From assembly GCF_030818485.1 (NCBI RefSeq), contig NZ_JAUTAJ010000002.1, positions 310,001 through 374,000 of the forward strand: a DNA stretch of 64,000 bases, given 5' to 3'. This DNA is from Pseudoroseomonas cervicalis (GTDB lineage Bacteria; Pseudomonadota; Alphaproteobacteria; Acetobacterales; Acetobacteraceae). Below, one piece after another: positions 44,301-52,918 of the stretch. Within the stretch, counting starts at the first letter, position 1. Each line of letters begins with the position of its first letter. A model generated the notes under the pieces. It did not search any database and had not been told where the DNA came from. It saw nothing but the letters and a program-made list of their open reading frames with translations. The position numbers and the translations under genes were made by a program.

Positions 44301-44315
44301 TGAGAATGACTCTCA
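44301..44315. promoter_or_regulatory. Fur box before the iron ABC operon
   Basis: TGAGA-ATGAC-TCTCA, a perfect dyad matching the core of Fur boxes, flanked by AT-rich sequence (TCAATTAAAAAA). It is 78 bases upstream of the binding-protein start (minus strand). Iron-repressed expression is expected. Confidence 0.75.
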
Positions 44316-44373
44316 ATTAAAAAACCGGACATGCGGCGCTGCAGCAAGGCCGGAGCCGCCGGGCGGCGGCGCC

Positions 44374-45138
44374 TCAGGGCCGGCGGGCGTGCAGGATGAA
44401 GCGGCGATACAGCAGGGTGCGCAGCCGGTTGCGCAGGCTGGCGCCCTGGCGCTGGGCGCGGGCGATCGGCGCATGCGGGCCGAAGGCGATGGCGGTGAAG
44501 CCGGCCCGCTCCACCAGCGGCGCCAGGATCTCCGGCGTCAGCCCCTGGCCGAAGGGCAGTTCGCGCATGATGGCGGCGTGGCGGTCGAGATCGGCGGCCG
44601 GCGCGACCCCGGCCCTGCGGTCCAGCCAGGCCAGGGCCTGCCGCGCCAGCCGGCCCGGCAGGCCGTTGGGCGTGGCGAAATCGCCATCGAACACCAGCAG
44701 ATGCCCGCCCGGCTTCAGCACCCGGGCCCATTCGGCCAGCGCCGCCTGCGGGTCGGTCAGGGTCCAGACCAGATGGCGGCAGACCACGGCGTCGTAGCGC
44801 CCCGCCGGCTCCCGCGTGTATTCGGCATCGGCCAGGATGAAGCGGACCCCGGCATCGCCGGCATGCTTGGCGCGGGCGCGGGCCAGCATCGCCTCGGAGA
44901 AGTCGAGCCCGGTGACGCGGTGGCCGAGCCGGCGCAGCGCGCCCGTCACCTCGCCGGTGCCGCAGGCCAGCTCCAGCACCTCCAGCGGCGCGGCGCCCAG
45001 CCGGGCGCGGATCGCATCCTGCCAGGCCTCGCGCTCCGCCCCGGGCGGGATGCGGTGGCCGAAATGGCTGTCGAAGCTCGCGGCCCGCGCGCTCCAGTAA
45101 TCGCGGATCTCTTCCTTGAGGGCGTAGTTGGCGGACAT
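44374..45138 (-). CDS. Class I SAM-dependent methyltransferase
   Basis: A 254-residue protein of the Methyltransf_11 type: RDYWSARAASFD near the N-terminus, motif I VLELACGTGEVTGAL, motif II LDFSEAMLARARAK, DAVVCRHLVWTLTDP (motif IV region) and VLKPGGHLLVFDGDF (motif VI). The opening KEEIRDYWSARA is like those of methyltransferases near siderophore genes. It lies upstream of the Fur-boxed operon, on the same strand, but the box sits after it. Substrate unknown. Confidence 0.9.
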   Translation of the reverse strand: MSANYALKEEIRDYWSARAASFDSHFGHRIPPGAEREAWQDAIRARLGAAPLEVLELACGTGEVTGALRRLGHRVTGLDFSEAMLARARAKHAGDAGVRFILADAEYTREPAGRYDAVVCRHLVWTLTDPQAALAEWARVLKPGGHLLVFDGDFATPNGLPGRLARQALAWLDRRAGVAPAADLDRHAAIMRELPFGQGLTPEILAPLVERAGFTAIAFGPHAPIARAQRQGASLRNRLRTLLYRRFILHARRP

Positions 45139-45244
45139 GGCGTCACCATCGGAGCGGGAGGACGGGCACCGGGCCGGATGTCCGGCATCGCCGGCGGGGC
45201 GCCGTCAGGGCATGGATCTGGCGCAACCGGGCGATTCTTCGGCC

Positions 45245-46333
45245 TCAGGCGCCCCCATTCTGTAGCCGAGGCAGGGCGGCCCCGGGAAGCGCCCCGCGCG
45301 CGTCCGGCGCGGCGCGGAAACGCTCGCGATAGCCGCCCGGGCTGGTGCCGAGCAGGCGGAGGAAGCTGCGCCGCATCGTCTCCTCCGTGCCGAAGCCGCA
45401 GCGCTGGGCGATACGCTTGGCCGGCCAGGGCGTGTCCAGCAGCAGGCGGCGCGCCGCCTCGACGCGCAGCCGCTCCACCGCGCGGGCCGGGGTCAGGCCG
45501 GTGGCGGCGGCGTGGTGGCGGCTGAAGCTGCGCTCGCTCATGCCGGCGCGCTGCGCCAGGGCGGCCAGCGACAGATCCTCCCCCGGATGCGCGGCGATCC
45601 AGCGATGCAGCGCGCCGAAGCGGTCCTCCGCCGCCTGCAGCGACAGCGCCGCGCTGAACTGCGCCTGGCCGCCGGGGCGCTTCAGGAACACCACCAGATG
45701 CCGCGCGACCGACAGGGCCAGGGCGCCGCCGGCATCCTCCTCGACCAGGGCAAGCGCCAGGTCGATGCCGGCGGTGACGCCGGCCGAGCTCCACACCGCG
45801 CCGTCGCGCAGGAAGATCGGCTCGGCCTCGACCCGGGCCTCGGGGTGGCGGCGGGCCAGCTCGGCGCACCAGCGCCAATGGGTGGCGACGCGCCTGCCCG
45901 CCAGCAGCCCCGCCGCGCCCAGCAGGAAGGCGCCGCTGCAGACCGAGGCGGTGCGCCGCGCCCGCGCCGCGCGGCCGGCGATCCAGGCCGGCAGCGCACC
46001 GGCCACACAGGCGGCATGCACGCCGGGGCCGCCGGCCACCAGCAGCGTGTCCACCGCCTCCCCCTCCCCCGGCAGCGGCGCCGCCAGCAGGCCGAGCCCG
46101 GCCGAGCTCTGCACCACCGCCTCCGCCGCTACCAGGCGCGGGGCGTAGGGGGGCGGGCGGCCGGCGGCCTCCTCCAGCTGGTTGGCCGTGGCGAAGACCT
46201 GCAAGGGCCCGGCGATGTCGAGCAGCTGGGCCTGCGGGAAGCCCAGGATCTCGATCGGCCGCGGCGCCGCGCCGGCCGGGGCGGGCAGCGGGGCGGTGGC
46301 GGCGCCTGGCGGGAAAGGTGGGGATTCTGGCAT
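45245..46333 (-). CDS. GlxA-type AraC regulator with DJ-1/PfpI domain
   Basis: The 362-residue regulator has an N-terminal DJ-1/PfpI-like domain (LLVAGGPGVHAA; SVCSGAFLLGAAGLLAGRRVATHW, nucleophile-like Cys kept) and a C-terminal AraC domain (LSLAALAQRAGMSERSFSRHH, AKRIAQRCGFGTEETMRRSFLRLLG). It is divergent from the DJ-1 enzyme at 46390, separated by about 55 bases, and their PfpI domains are alike. The start is early and Pro/Ala-rich; a later start is possible. Confidence 0.92.
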   Translation of the reverse strand: MPESPPFPPGAATAPLPAPAGAAPRPIEILGFPQAQLLDIAGPLQVFATANQLEEAAGRPPPYAPRLVAAEAVVQSSAGLGLLAAPLPGEGEAVDTLLVAGGPGVHAACVAGALPAWIAGRAARARRTASVCSGAFLLGAAGLLAGRRVATHWRWCAELARRHPEARVEAEPIFLRDGAVWSSAGVTAGIDLALALVEEDAGGALALSVARHLVVFLKRPGGQAQFSAALSLQAAEDRFGALHRWIAAHPGEDLSLAALAQRAGMSERSFSRHHAAATGLTPARAVERLRVEAARRLLLDTPWPAKRIAQRCGFGTEETMRRSFLRLLGTSPGGYRERFRAAPDARGALPGAALPRLQNGGA

Positions 46334-46389
46334 CTCCGCCAGAGCATGGCGTGGCAGGCTGCCGCCTGTCCAACGGAGAAGGAAATGCC

Positions 46390-47082
46390 ATGGCGCTGCA
46401 GATCGGCCTGCTGCTGTTCCCCAAGGTCCAGCAGCTCGACCTCACCGGCCCGCATGAGGTCTTCGCCGCCATCCCCGATGCCAGGGTGCATCTGGTGTGG
46501 CGCGACCGGACGCCCGTCGCCGCCTCCAGCGGCATGATGCTGGCGCCCGACATGGATTTCGCTCAGTGCCCGCAGCTCGACATCCTCTGCGTGCCCGGTG
46601 GCGCGGGGGTGAATGCGCTGCTGGAGGACCAGGAGGTGCTGGATTTCCTGCGCCGCCAGGCGGCGGGGGCGCGCTTCGTCACCTCGGTCTGCACCGGGGC
46701 GCTGGTGCTGGGGGCGGCGGGGCTGCTGCGCGGCCGCCGCGCCACCACCCATTGGAACGCGCAGGATCTGCTGCCGCATTACGGCGCCATCCCGGTGGCC
46801 GAGCGCGTGGTGCGCGACGGCAGCCTCATGACCGGCGGCGGCGTCACCGCCGGCATCGATTTCGCGCTCACTTTGGCGGCGGAGCTGGCCGGGCGGGAGG
46901 CGGGCGAGGCGATCCAGCTCGCCCTGGAATACGCCCCGGCCCCGCCCTTCGATGCCGGCCGGCCGGAGACGGCGCCGCCGGCGGTGCTGGAGCGGGTGCG
47001 GGCCCGCACCGGCGCGATGCGCGCCGAGCGGCAGCGCCTGGCCGAGGCCCATGCGGCCAGAGCCGGCCAGGCGGCCCACTGA
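46390..47082 (+). CDS. DJ-1/PfpI-family protein (isonitrile hydratase-like)
   Basis: A 230-residue protein of the InhA subgroup: LLLFPKVQQLDLTGPHEVFA, CVPGGAGVNALLEDQEVLDFL, FVTSVCTGALVLGAAGLL with the nucleophile cysteine, RRATTHWNAQDLLPHYGA and TGGGVTAGIDFALTL. InhA enzymes hydrate isonitriles to N-formamides. It is divergent from the GlxA-type regulator. ATG at 46385 is out of frame; 46390 is the only in-frame ATG before the fold. Confidence 0.9.
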   Translation: MALQIGLLLFPKVQQLDLTGPHEVFAAIPDARVHLVWRDRTPVAASSGMMLAPDMDFAQCPQLDILCVPGGAGVNALLEDQEVLDFLRRQAAGARFVTSVCTGALVLGAAGLLRGRRATTHWNAQDLLPHYGAIPVAERVVRDGSLMTGGGVTAGIDFALTLAAELAGREAGEAIQLALEYAPAPPFDAGRPETAPPAVLERVRARTGAMRAERQRLAEAHAARAGQAAH

Positions 47083-47120
47083 AAGACAGCCCGGCCGGGC
47101 GAAAGACCGCCCGGCCGGGA
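47081..47120. repeat. Exact 20-bp tandem duplication with palindromic cores
   Basis: Two 20-bp units, 47081-47100 and 47101-47120, differ at two bases. Each has CCCGGCCGGG, a perfect dyad. They fill the 46-base gap between convergent genes, so they may act as a bidirectional stop by hairpin formation. Confidence 0.5.
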
Positions 47121-47128
47121 GGGCCGCC

Positions 47129-47818
47129 TCAGGCGGCGGCGTAGGTGACGCGGATCTCGCCCACACCCTCGCAGGTGCCGTGCAGCGTGTCGCCGGGCTT
47201 GACGCTGCTGACGCCGGCCGGGGTGCCGGTCATGATCAGGTCGCCCGGCTGCAGCGCGACATAGCGCGACAGGAAGGCGATCGCCTCCGGCACCGTCCAG
47301 ATCATCTGGTTCAGGTCGCCGGTCTGCTGCACCTTGCCATTCACCGTCACCTCGATCTTGCCCTGGGTCGGGTGGCCGATGCGCGCGGCCGGCACGATCG
47401 GGCTGATCGGGCAGGACTGGTCGAAGCCCTTGGACAGCTCCCAGGGGCGGGCCAGCTTCTTGGCCTCCGCCTGGATGTCGCGGCGCGTCATGTCGAGGCC
47501 GACGGCATAGCCATAGACATGCTCCAGCGCCTTGTCCTCGGCGATGTTGCTGCCGCCCTTGCCGATGGCGACCACCATCTCGATCTCGTGGTGCAGATCC
47601 TGCGTCACCGAGGGGAAGGGCAGCTCGCCGCCCGGATTCACCGCATCGGCCGGCTTGGCGAAGAAGAAGGGCGGCTCGCGCGTCGGGTCATGCCCCATCT
47701 CGCGCGCATGGTCGGCGAAGTTGCGGCCGACGCACCAGATGCGGCGCACCGGGAAGACGGCCTCCTCCCCCTGCACCGGGACAAAGGGAAGCGGCGGCGC
47801 GCTGACGACGTAGTTCAT
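47129..47818 (-). CDS. Fumarylacetoacetate hydrolase-family protein
   Basis: A 229-residue protein of the FAH family, smaller than FAH itself and like YcgM or oxaloacetate decarboxylases. Typical sequence: RIWCVGRNFADHAREMG, FFFAKPADAVNPGG, HHEIEMVVAIGKGG with the metal-binding Glu pair, YGYAVGLDMTRRDIQ, KGFDQSCPISPIV and LIMTGTPAGVSSVKPGD. ATG 47818 has GAAGGA nine bases upstream. It likely cleaves a 2-oxo or fumarylacetoacetate/pyruvate-type substrate. A dyad stands in its promoter region. Confidence 0.92.
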   Translation of the reverse strand: MNYVVSAPPLPFVPVQGEEAVFPVRRIWCVGRNFADHAREMGHDPTREPPFFFAKPADAVNPGGELPFPSVTQDLHHEIEMVVAIGKGGSNIAEDKALEHVYGYAVGLDMTRRDIQAEAKKLARPWELSKGFDQSCPISPIVPAARIGHPTQGKIEVTVNGKVQQTGDLNQMIWTVPEAIAFLSRYVALQPGDLIMTGTPAGVSSVKPGDTLHGTCEGVGEIRVTYAAA

Positions 47819-47854
47819 CGGTCCGATCCTTCTCTGCCGCCGGGGCGGCGGCTC

Positions 47855-47874
47855 AACCAATCCGAAAATTGGTT
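47855..47874. promoter_or_regulatory. Dyad in the FAH-family gene promoter region
   Basis: AACCAAT and ATTGGTT separated by CCGAAA form a perfect inverted pair about 40 bases upstream of the FAH-family start, in the gap to the aldo/keto reductase gene. A regulator site is likely; its protein is unknown. Confidence 0.45.
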
Positions 47875-47909
47875 ATGCCGACCGACCGGTGACGTCAAGC
47901 GGGGGCGCC

Positions 47910-49013
47910 TCAGCCCCGCACATCGGCGCCGCCGAAGACCAGCTGGTTGCGCAGGGCCGGGTCGAACAGGCCATAGGGGAAGCGCGGCTCGCCGCGGCTG
48001 GCCGCCTCCAGCGCCGCCAGATGCCCGGGCGTCAGGGCCAGGCCGAGGGCGGCGACATTGTCGGCCACCTGCTCCACCCGGCTCACCCCCATCAGCGTGG
48101 TGGCGACGCCGGGGCGCCCCGCCACCCAGGCCAGGGCGACGCGCGCCGGGCTCTCGCCCATCTCGGCGGCGACGGCCTTCAGCGCGTCGACGATCGCCCA
48201 GTTGCGCGCGGTGAACAGCGAATCGCCGAAGGGATTGTCGCCATCCAGCCGCTTGTCGCCCGGCGGCCGCGCCTGGCCGGGGGCATCCGCCTGGTTGGGC
48301 AGGCCGCCCTGGCGCGGCGCCGCGGCCTCGATGGCGGCGCGGTCGTATTTGCCGGTGAGCAGCCCATAGGCGAGCGGGCTCCAGGGCACCAGCCCCAGCC
48401 CCAGGGCGCGCGCCAGCGGGACATGCTCGTGCTCCACCCCGCGCTCGACCAGCGAGTAGAAATATTGCAGCCCGATCGGCGCCGGCAGGCCGCGCGCCTG
48501 CGCCAAGGTCGCGAGCTGCGCCGCATACCAGGCCGGCATGTTGGACAGGCCCCAGTAGCGGATCTTCCCGGCCTGGATCAGCGCCGCCATGGTCTGCAGC
48601 AGCTCCTCGGCCGGGGTGACGCCGTCCCACACATGGATCCAGTAGAGGTCGATGACATCGGTGCGCAGCCGGCGCAGCGAACCCTCCACCGCCGCGGGGA
48701 CATGCCGCGCGCCATGGCCGCCCTGATGCAGCCCCGGCCCGGTGGAAAAGCCGGATTTGGTGGCGATGACCATGCGCTGGCGCAAGCCGGCCTCGGCGAT
48801 GAAGCGGCCGACCATCTCCTCGGAGCGGCCGGCGGAATAGACATCCGCCGTGTCGACCAGATTGCCGCCGAGTTCGACATAGCGCTCGAAGATGGCGCGG
48901 CTGCCGGCCTCGTCGGCGCCCCAGCGCGCGGTGCCGAAGGTCATGGTGCCGAGGGCCAGCGGGCTGACCAGCAGGCCGGAGCGGCCGAGCGGACGGTAGG
49001 TGTCGAGCGGCAT
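47910..49013 (-). CDS. Aldo/keto reductase
   Basis: The 367-residue TIM-barrel NADPH enzyme has RPLGRSGLLVSPLALGTM, the catalytic Asp and Tyr in LVDTADVYSAGRSEEMVG, the Lys in MVIATKSGF, and the His in DVIDLYWIHVWDG. Cofactor loops are seen as GLQYFYSLVERGVEHE, PWSPLAYGLLTGKY and GVSRVEQVADNVAAL. It is divergent from a LysR gene, with two dyads in the 94-base gap, suggesting LysR control. Substrate unknown. Confidence 0.94.
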   Translation of the reverse strand: MPLDTYRPLGRSGLLVSPLALGTMTFGTARWGADEAGSRAIFERYVELGGNLVDTADVYSAGRSEEMVGRFIAEAGLRQRMVIATKSGFSTGPGLHQGGHGARHVPAAVEGSLRRLRTDVIDLYWIHVWDGVTPAEELLQTMAALIQAGKIRYWGLSNMPAWYAAQLATLAQARGLPAPIGLQYFYSLVERGVEHEHVPLARALGLGLVPWSPLAYGLLTGKYDRAAIEAAAPRQGGLPNQADAPGQARPPGDKRLDGDNPFGDSLFTARNWAIVDALKAVAAEMGESPARVALAWVAGRPGVATTLMGVSRVEQVADNVAALGLALTPGHLAALEAASRGEPRFPYGLFDPALRNQLVFGGADVRG

Positions 49014-49074
49014 GGGCGGTCCTCGCTTGTTCCGCCCTGTTATGGATTGGCGGTACCGGCCGGATTAGGGCCAT

Positions 49075-49089
49075 AACCCAGCATGGGTT
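49075..49089. promoter_or_regulatory. Candidate LysR operator, aldo/keto reductase-LysR gap
   Basis: AACCC-AGCAT-GGGTT is a perfect dyad 18 bases before the LysR start; a wider TTATGG/CCATAA pair spans 49040-49076. Both are in the divergent gap and fit LysR-type control of the two genes. Confidence 0.5.
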
Positions 49090-49107
49090 GCTGAAGGATT
49101 CTCAGGA

Positions 49108-49995
49108 ATGGACCGCGAGCTCTGGTCCGGCCTGGCGGTGTTCGCCGAGATCGTCGAGGCCGGCAGCTTCGCCCGGGCGGCGACGCGGCTCGGCCTCTCG
49201 GCCTCGGCGCTCAGCCATGCGATGCGCGGGCTGGAGGAGCGGCTGGGCCTGCGGCTGCTCGACCGCACCACCCGCTCCCTCTCCCCCACCGCGGCGGGGG
49301 AGCAGCTGCTGCTGCGGCTGCGCCCGGCCATGGCCTCGGTGGCGGAGATCCTGGGCGAGCTGGATGGCGCGCGCGACCGGCCGGCGGGGCGGGTGCGGGT
49401 CAATGCGCACCGGCCGGCCGCCGTGCATGTGGTGCTGCCGCGGCTGGCCCTGCTGGCGCGACGCTGCCCGGAGGTGGCGGTGGAGCTGGTGGTGAATGAC
49501 GGGCTGGTCGACATCGTCGCCGAGCGCTTCGATTGCGGCGTGCGGCACGAGGGCGCGCTGCAGGCCGACATGATCGCGCTGCGCATCAGCGAGCCCATGG
49601 CGCTGGTCTTCGCCGCCGCCCCCGCCTATCTGGCGGCGCAGGGCGTGCCCGCGGCGCCGGAGGATCTCGGCCGGCATCGCTGCATCAGCTATCGCCACAC
49701 CTCCTCCGGCGCGCTGCATCGCTGGGAATTCCTGCAGGGCGACACGGTGTTCCAGCGCGCCGTGCCGGAGAGCTTCGTCACCAATGATGCCGATATGATG
49801 CGCGACGCGGCGCTGGCCGGCCTCGGCATCGCCTGCCTGCTGCAGGCGCAGGCGGCGCCGCATCTGCGCGACGGCGCGCTGGTCGAGGTGCTGCCGGGCT
49901 GGGCACCGATGCTCGCCGCCAACCATCTCTATTATCCCAGCCGCCGCCAGCCCAGCGCCGCCTTCCGCGCCTTCCTGGAGGTGATGCGGGGCTGA
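49108..49995 (+). CDS. LysR-family transcriptional regulator
   Basis: A 295-residue LysR protein: LAVFAEIVEAGSFARAATRL, SASALSHAMRGLEERLGLRL, TRSLSPTAAGEQLL; then the effector domain (RVRVNAHRPAAVHVVLPRL, VDIVAERFDCGVRHEGAL). The GALHRWEF segment is the usual mid-domain pattern of the CrgA/DsdC-like group. It is divergent from the aldo/keto reductase, its likely target. Confidence 0.92.
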   Translation: MDRELWSGLAVFAEIVEAGSFARAATRLGLSASALSHAMRGLEERLGLRLLDRTTRSLSPTAAGEQLLLRLRPAMASVAEILGELDGARDRPAGRVRVNAHRPAAVHVVLPRLALLARRCPEVAVELVVNDGLVDIVAERFDCGVRHEGALQADMIALRISEPMALVFAAAPAYLAAQGVPAAPEDLGRHRCISYRHTSSGALHRWEFLQGDTVFQRAVPESFVTNDADMMRDAALAGLGIACLLQAQAAPHLRDGALVEVLPGWAPMLAANHLYYPSRRQPSAAFRAFLEVMRG

Positions 49996-49999
49996 GGCG

Positions 50000-50830
50000 C
50001 TACTCCAGCCGGAAGCCCTTGCCGCGCACGAAGGCGCCGAAGCCGGCGCGCTCGGGCACGGAGTATTGCCGGGTCTTGTCCTCCGACCAGCCATACTCCT
50101 CCGCCTCGCCGAAGCGCTCCGTGTGGCGCTGCGCCGCATAGGGCTGCACCGCGCGGCGGCGCCGGTCATAGTCGGCGAGCTTCTCCCGCAGCCCGGCCTC
50201 GTCATAGCGGTCGCGATGCAGGGTGACGTCGAGGCCGAGGCGCGGGCTCAGCACCCCGCCGAAGGCGGGCCAGCCGATGCCGAGCCCGGCCACCGGGAAG
50301 ACATGGTCCGGCAGGCCGAGCAGGTCCGACACCTCGGCGGCGCGGTTGCGGATGGCGCTGACCGGGCAGGCGCCGAGCCCCACCCGGTCCGCCGCGGCGA
50401 GGAAGGTGGCCAGCACGATCCCGGCATCGAGCGAGGCGTTGAAGAAGGCGTCCAGATGGTCGTTGACGAAGGGCCGCTCCCGCCATTCGAACATCAGGCG
50501 GTGGCGCCGGTTGTTGGCGCAGAACACCAGGAAGGCCGGCGCCTCCCGCGCCCAGGGATTGTCCGGGATCAGCGCGTGCAGCCGCTCGCGCTGCGCCGGG
50601 TCGGCGATGATGATGATATCGGCCTGCTGCAGGTCGGATTTGGAGGGCGCCGAGAGCGCCACGGCGCACAGCGTCTCCAGCAGCGCCGGATCGACGGGCC
50701 TGTCGGCGTAGCGGCGGATGACGCGGCGATCGGCCATGGCGGCGAGCGTCTCGGCCCCCTCCGGCGCGGCCCGAAGCTCGGGGGCCGAACCGAATCTCGA
50801 CTGCAGAATGGCTTTCAGACGTTCCAGCAA
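50000..50830 (-). CDS. Nitroreductase-family oxidoreductase
   Basis: The protein, about 276 residues from the TTG at 50830, is an FMN-binding nitroreductase: MADRRVIRRYADRPVDPALLE, VALSAPSKSDLQQADIIII, LDAFFNASLDAGIVLATFLAAADRVGLGACPV, GLPDHVFPVAGLGIGWPA. TTG 50830 has AGGAGG upstream; ATG 50737 would drop a short lead. The C-terminal ERFGEAEEYGWSEDKTRQYS is usual for this subgroup. It reduces nitro or quinone compounds with NAD(P)H. Start uncertain. Confidence 0.85.
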   Translation of the reverse strand: MLERLKAILQSRFGSAPELRAAPEGAETLAAMADRRVIRRYADRPVDPALLETLCAVALSAPSKSDLQQADIIIIADPAQRERLHALIPDNPWAREAPAFLVFCANNRRHRLMFEWRERPFVNDHLDAFFNASLDAGIVLATFLAAADRVGLGACPVSAIRNRAAEVSDLLGLPDHVFPVAGLGIGWPAFGGVLSPRLGLDVTLHRDRYDEAGLREKLADYDRRRRAVQPYAAQRHTERFGEAEEYGWSEDKTRQYSVPERAGFGAFVRGKGFRLE

Positions 50831-50967
50831 GCGCGCGCCCCCTCCTGATCGGGCGCCGGGACGCGGCGGACTCGGCCGCCCCCGGCGCGGGCCCATCAAG
50901 GCGCCGAATGGCGGCCCCGACAAGGGCGCCGGGCCGCCCGGGGCGGCGAGGCGCCGCCGGCGCAGCC

Positions 50968-51399
50968 TCAGCCCGCCGCCTCCTGCCATTGCGGCAGCGG
51001 GAAGGCGCGGTCATAGGCCAGGTTGAACAGGAAGGCATAGGCCACGTAGAAGCCGGCGATGGCGGCATCCATCACGAAGGCCTGCAGCAGGGTGATGCCG
51101 AGATACCAGGCGATGGGCGGCATCAGGATCAGCAGCAGCCCGGCCTCGAACAGCAGCGCGTGCAGCACGCGCAGCCGCAGGCTCTTGTTGGTGTGGCCCA
51201 GCCAGCGCTGCATGGCCCGGTCGAAGCCGAGATTGTAGACATAGTTCCACAAGGTGGCCGCCATGGCGCTGCCCAGGCCGATGACCCCCATGGTCTCGGC
51301 CGGCAGGCCGAAGACCAGCCCGCCCAGCGGAATGATGAGGGCCAGGCCGATCACCTCGAACAGGAAGGCGTGGCGGATGCGATCGCGGGTGGTACGCAC
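50968..51399 (-). CDS. PACE-family efflux transporter
   Basis: A 143-residue inner-membrane protein with four helices in two bacterial transmembrane pair repeats: RIRHAFLFEVIGLALIIPLG, TLWNYVYNLGFDRAM, LHALLFEAGLLLILMPPIAWYL and FYVAYAFLFNLAYDRAFP. The W-N-[YF]-x-[FY]-N and N-x-x-[FY]-D-R motifs define the PACE family, which pumps out cationic biocides and polyamines. Start is GTG 51399. It is divergent from a LysR gene, the usual AceR-AceI-like arrangement. Confidence 0.92.
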   Translation of the reverse strand: MRTTRDRIRHAFLFEVIGLALIIPLGGLVFGLPAETMGVIGLGSAMAATLWNYVYNLGFDRAMQRWLGHTNKSLRLRVLHALLFEAGLLLILMPPIAWYLGITLLQAFVMDAAIAGFYVAYAFLFNLAYDRAFPLPQWQEAAG

Positions 51400-51490
51400 G
51401 GTCGAAGGTCCTGAGATCTGCGAAAAGGAGCGCGCTTCTCCTGCAGATTCCCGGGAGATGAAAGTTAGAAGCCATCTGGAAATCAGATAG

Positions 51491-52402
51491 ATGACCGTGT
51501 CGCTGGACCAGCTCGAAGCCTTTGTGGCGGCGGCCGAGACGGGCTCCTTCTCCGCCGCCGCGCGCCGGCTGCGCAAGGCGCAGTCGGCCGTCAGCACCCA
51601 GGTGGCCAATCTGGAGACCGATCTCGGCCTGGCGCTGTTCAGCCGCGCCGGCCGCAGCCCGGTGCTGACGCCGGCGGGCGAGCGGCTGCTGCTGGAGGCG
51701 CGGGTGGTGCTGGAGCGGCGCGAGCATCTGATCGGCGTCGCCGCCAGCATGGAGCAGCATGTCGAGAGCCGGCTGGTGGTGGCGATCGACGAGCTCTATC
51801 CCGAGCACGCGCTGGGCACCCTCTTCGCCGATTTCGCCCGCGCCTTCCCCTATGTCGAGCTCGAATTGCTGTTCCCGCTGATGGAGGATGTCAGCCGCCT
51901 GGTGCAGCAGGGCAGCGCCGATCTCGGGGTGATGTGGCGGCAGGAGCGGCTGCCGACCGATCTCGGCTTCCAGACCATCGGCTGGGTGCCGCTGAAATTC
52001 GTCTGCGGCCGCGGCCATCCGCTGGCCAAGGCGCGGGTCGCGTGGGAGGAGCTGAAGCGCCACCGGCAGATCCTGGTCGCCGCCCGCAGCGACGGCGCAG
52101 AGAAGCAGCGCCTGCGCGTCGCCGCCGAGGTCTGGTGGGTGGAGAGCCACTGGGTGATCCTGGAGATGGTCAAGCACGGCATCGGCTGGGCCTTCGTCTC
52201 CGACCATGTCATCGCCGCCTCCCCCGCCGCGCCGGCGCTGGTGACGCCGGACCTGCAATTCGACAATGGCGACTGGCCGGTGGCGCTGGAGATGGTCTGG
52301 CACAAGCAGCGCCCGGCGGGGCCGGCCATGCGCTGGCTGCGCGATCGCTTCGCCGCCGCGCGGATCAACGGGCTGCGGGGCCCGGGCGCCGCGCCGGGCT
52401 GA
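51491..52402 (+). CDS. LysR-family regulator divergent from PACE pump
   Basis: The 303-residue LysR protein: LEAFVAAAETGSFSAAARRL, KAQSAVSTQVANLETDLGLAL, SRAGRSPVLTPAGERLL; effector domain with LVVAIDELYPEHALGTLF and LGVMWRQERLPTDLGFQ. In the gap with the PACE gene (51400-51490) there is AT-rich sequence suited to the two promoters. It probably turns on the pump when its ligand is present. Confidence 0.92.
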   Translation: MTVSLDQLEAFVAAAETGSFSAAARRLRKAQSAVSTQVANLETDLGLALFSRAGRSPVLTPAGERLLLEARVVLERREHLIGVAASMEQHVESRLVVAIDELYPEHALGTLFADFARAFPYVELELLFPLMEDVSRLVQQGSADLGVMWRQERLPTDLGFQTIGWVPLKFVCGRGHPLAKARVAWEELKRHRQILVAARSDGAEKQRLRVAAEVWWVESHWVILEMVKHGIGWAFVSDHVIAASPAAPALVTPDLQFDNGDWPVALEMVWHKQRPAGPAMRWLRDRFAAARINGLRGPGAAPG

Positions 52403-52440
52403 GCGGGCCGCTGGCAGGGTGGCCGCGCCCGGCCGGCCGC

Positions 52441-52914
52441 TCACCAGAGCGCGGGCTTGGCGATCATCAGCCAGAAGATCAGCAGCACCCCGATGAAGGC
52501 GGGCCAGCCCAGGATGAACCAGTAGCGGGCATAGCGGTGGAACAGCGGCGGCAGGGCCTGGCCGGCGGCGGCCGCCTGTTCGGCCATGCGGTGCAGCCGG
52601 ATCTGCAGCCAGACCACTGGCAGCCAGCAGGCGCCGACCAGCACATAGAGGATCAGCGCCGCCACCAGCCAGGAGGAGGTCAGCGGGAAGCCCGCGGTGA
52701 GCGCCAGCAGCACGCCGGTGACCGGCTGCACCACCACGGCGGGCGCGGTGAACAGCCAGTCGGCCAGCACGACGCTGCGCCCGACCGCCGCCGCATGGCG
52801 CGCATCGCCGCTGCGATGCGCCATCCAGCCATGGAAGGCGGTGCCGAGGCCGGTGCCGAACAGCAGGGTCGAGCTGATGATATGCGCCCATTTCAGGAAC
52901 TGGTAGTCGTCCAT
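52441..52914 (-). CDS. DUF2269-family integral membrane protein
   Basis: A 157-residue protein with four membrane helices (YQFLKWAHIISSTLLFGTGLG, VVLADWLFTAPAVVVQPVTG, SSWLVAALILYVLVGACWLP, ARYWFILGWPAFIGVLLIFW). The WAHI-SST-LLFGTG and QPVTG signatures are those of DUF2269. It starts four bases after the stop of the SDR-DoxX gene on the same strand, so the two are co-transcribed. Role unknown. Confidence 0.9.
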   Translation of the reverse strand: MDDYQFLKWAHIISSTLLFGTGLGTAFHGWMAHRSGDARHAAAVGRSVVLADWLFTAPAVVVQPVTGVLLALTAGFPLTSSWLVAALILYVLVGACWLPVVWLQIRLHRMAEQAAAAGQALPPLFHRYARYWFILGWPAFIGVLLIFWLMIAKPALW

Positions 52915-52918
52915 GCCC

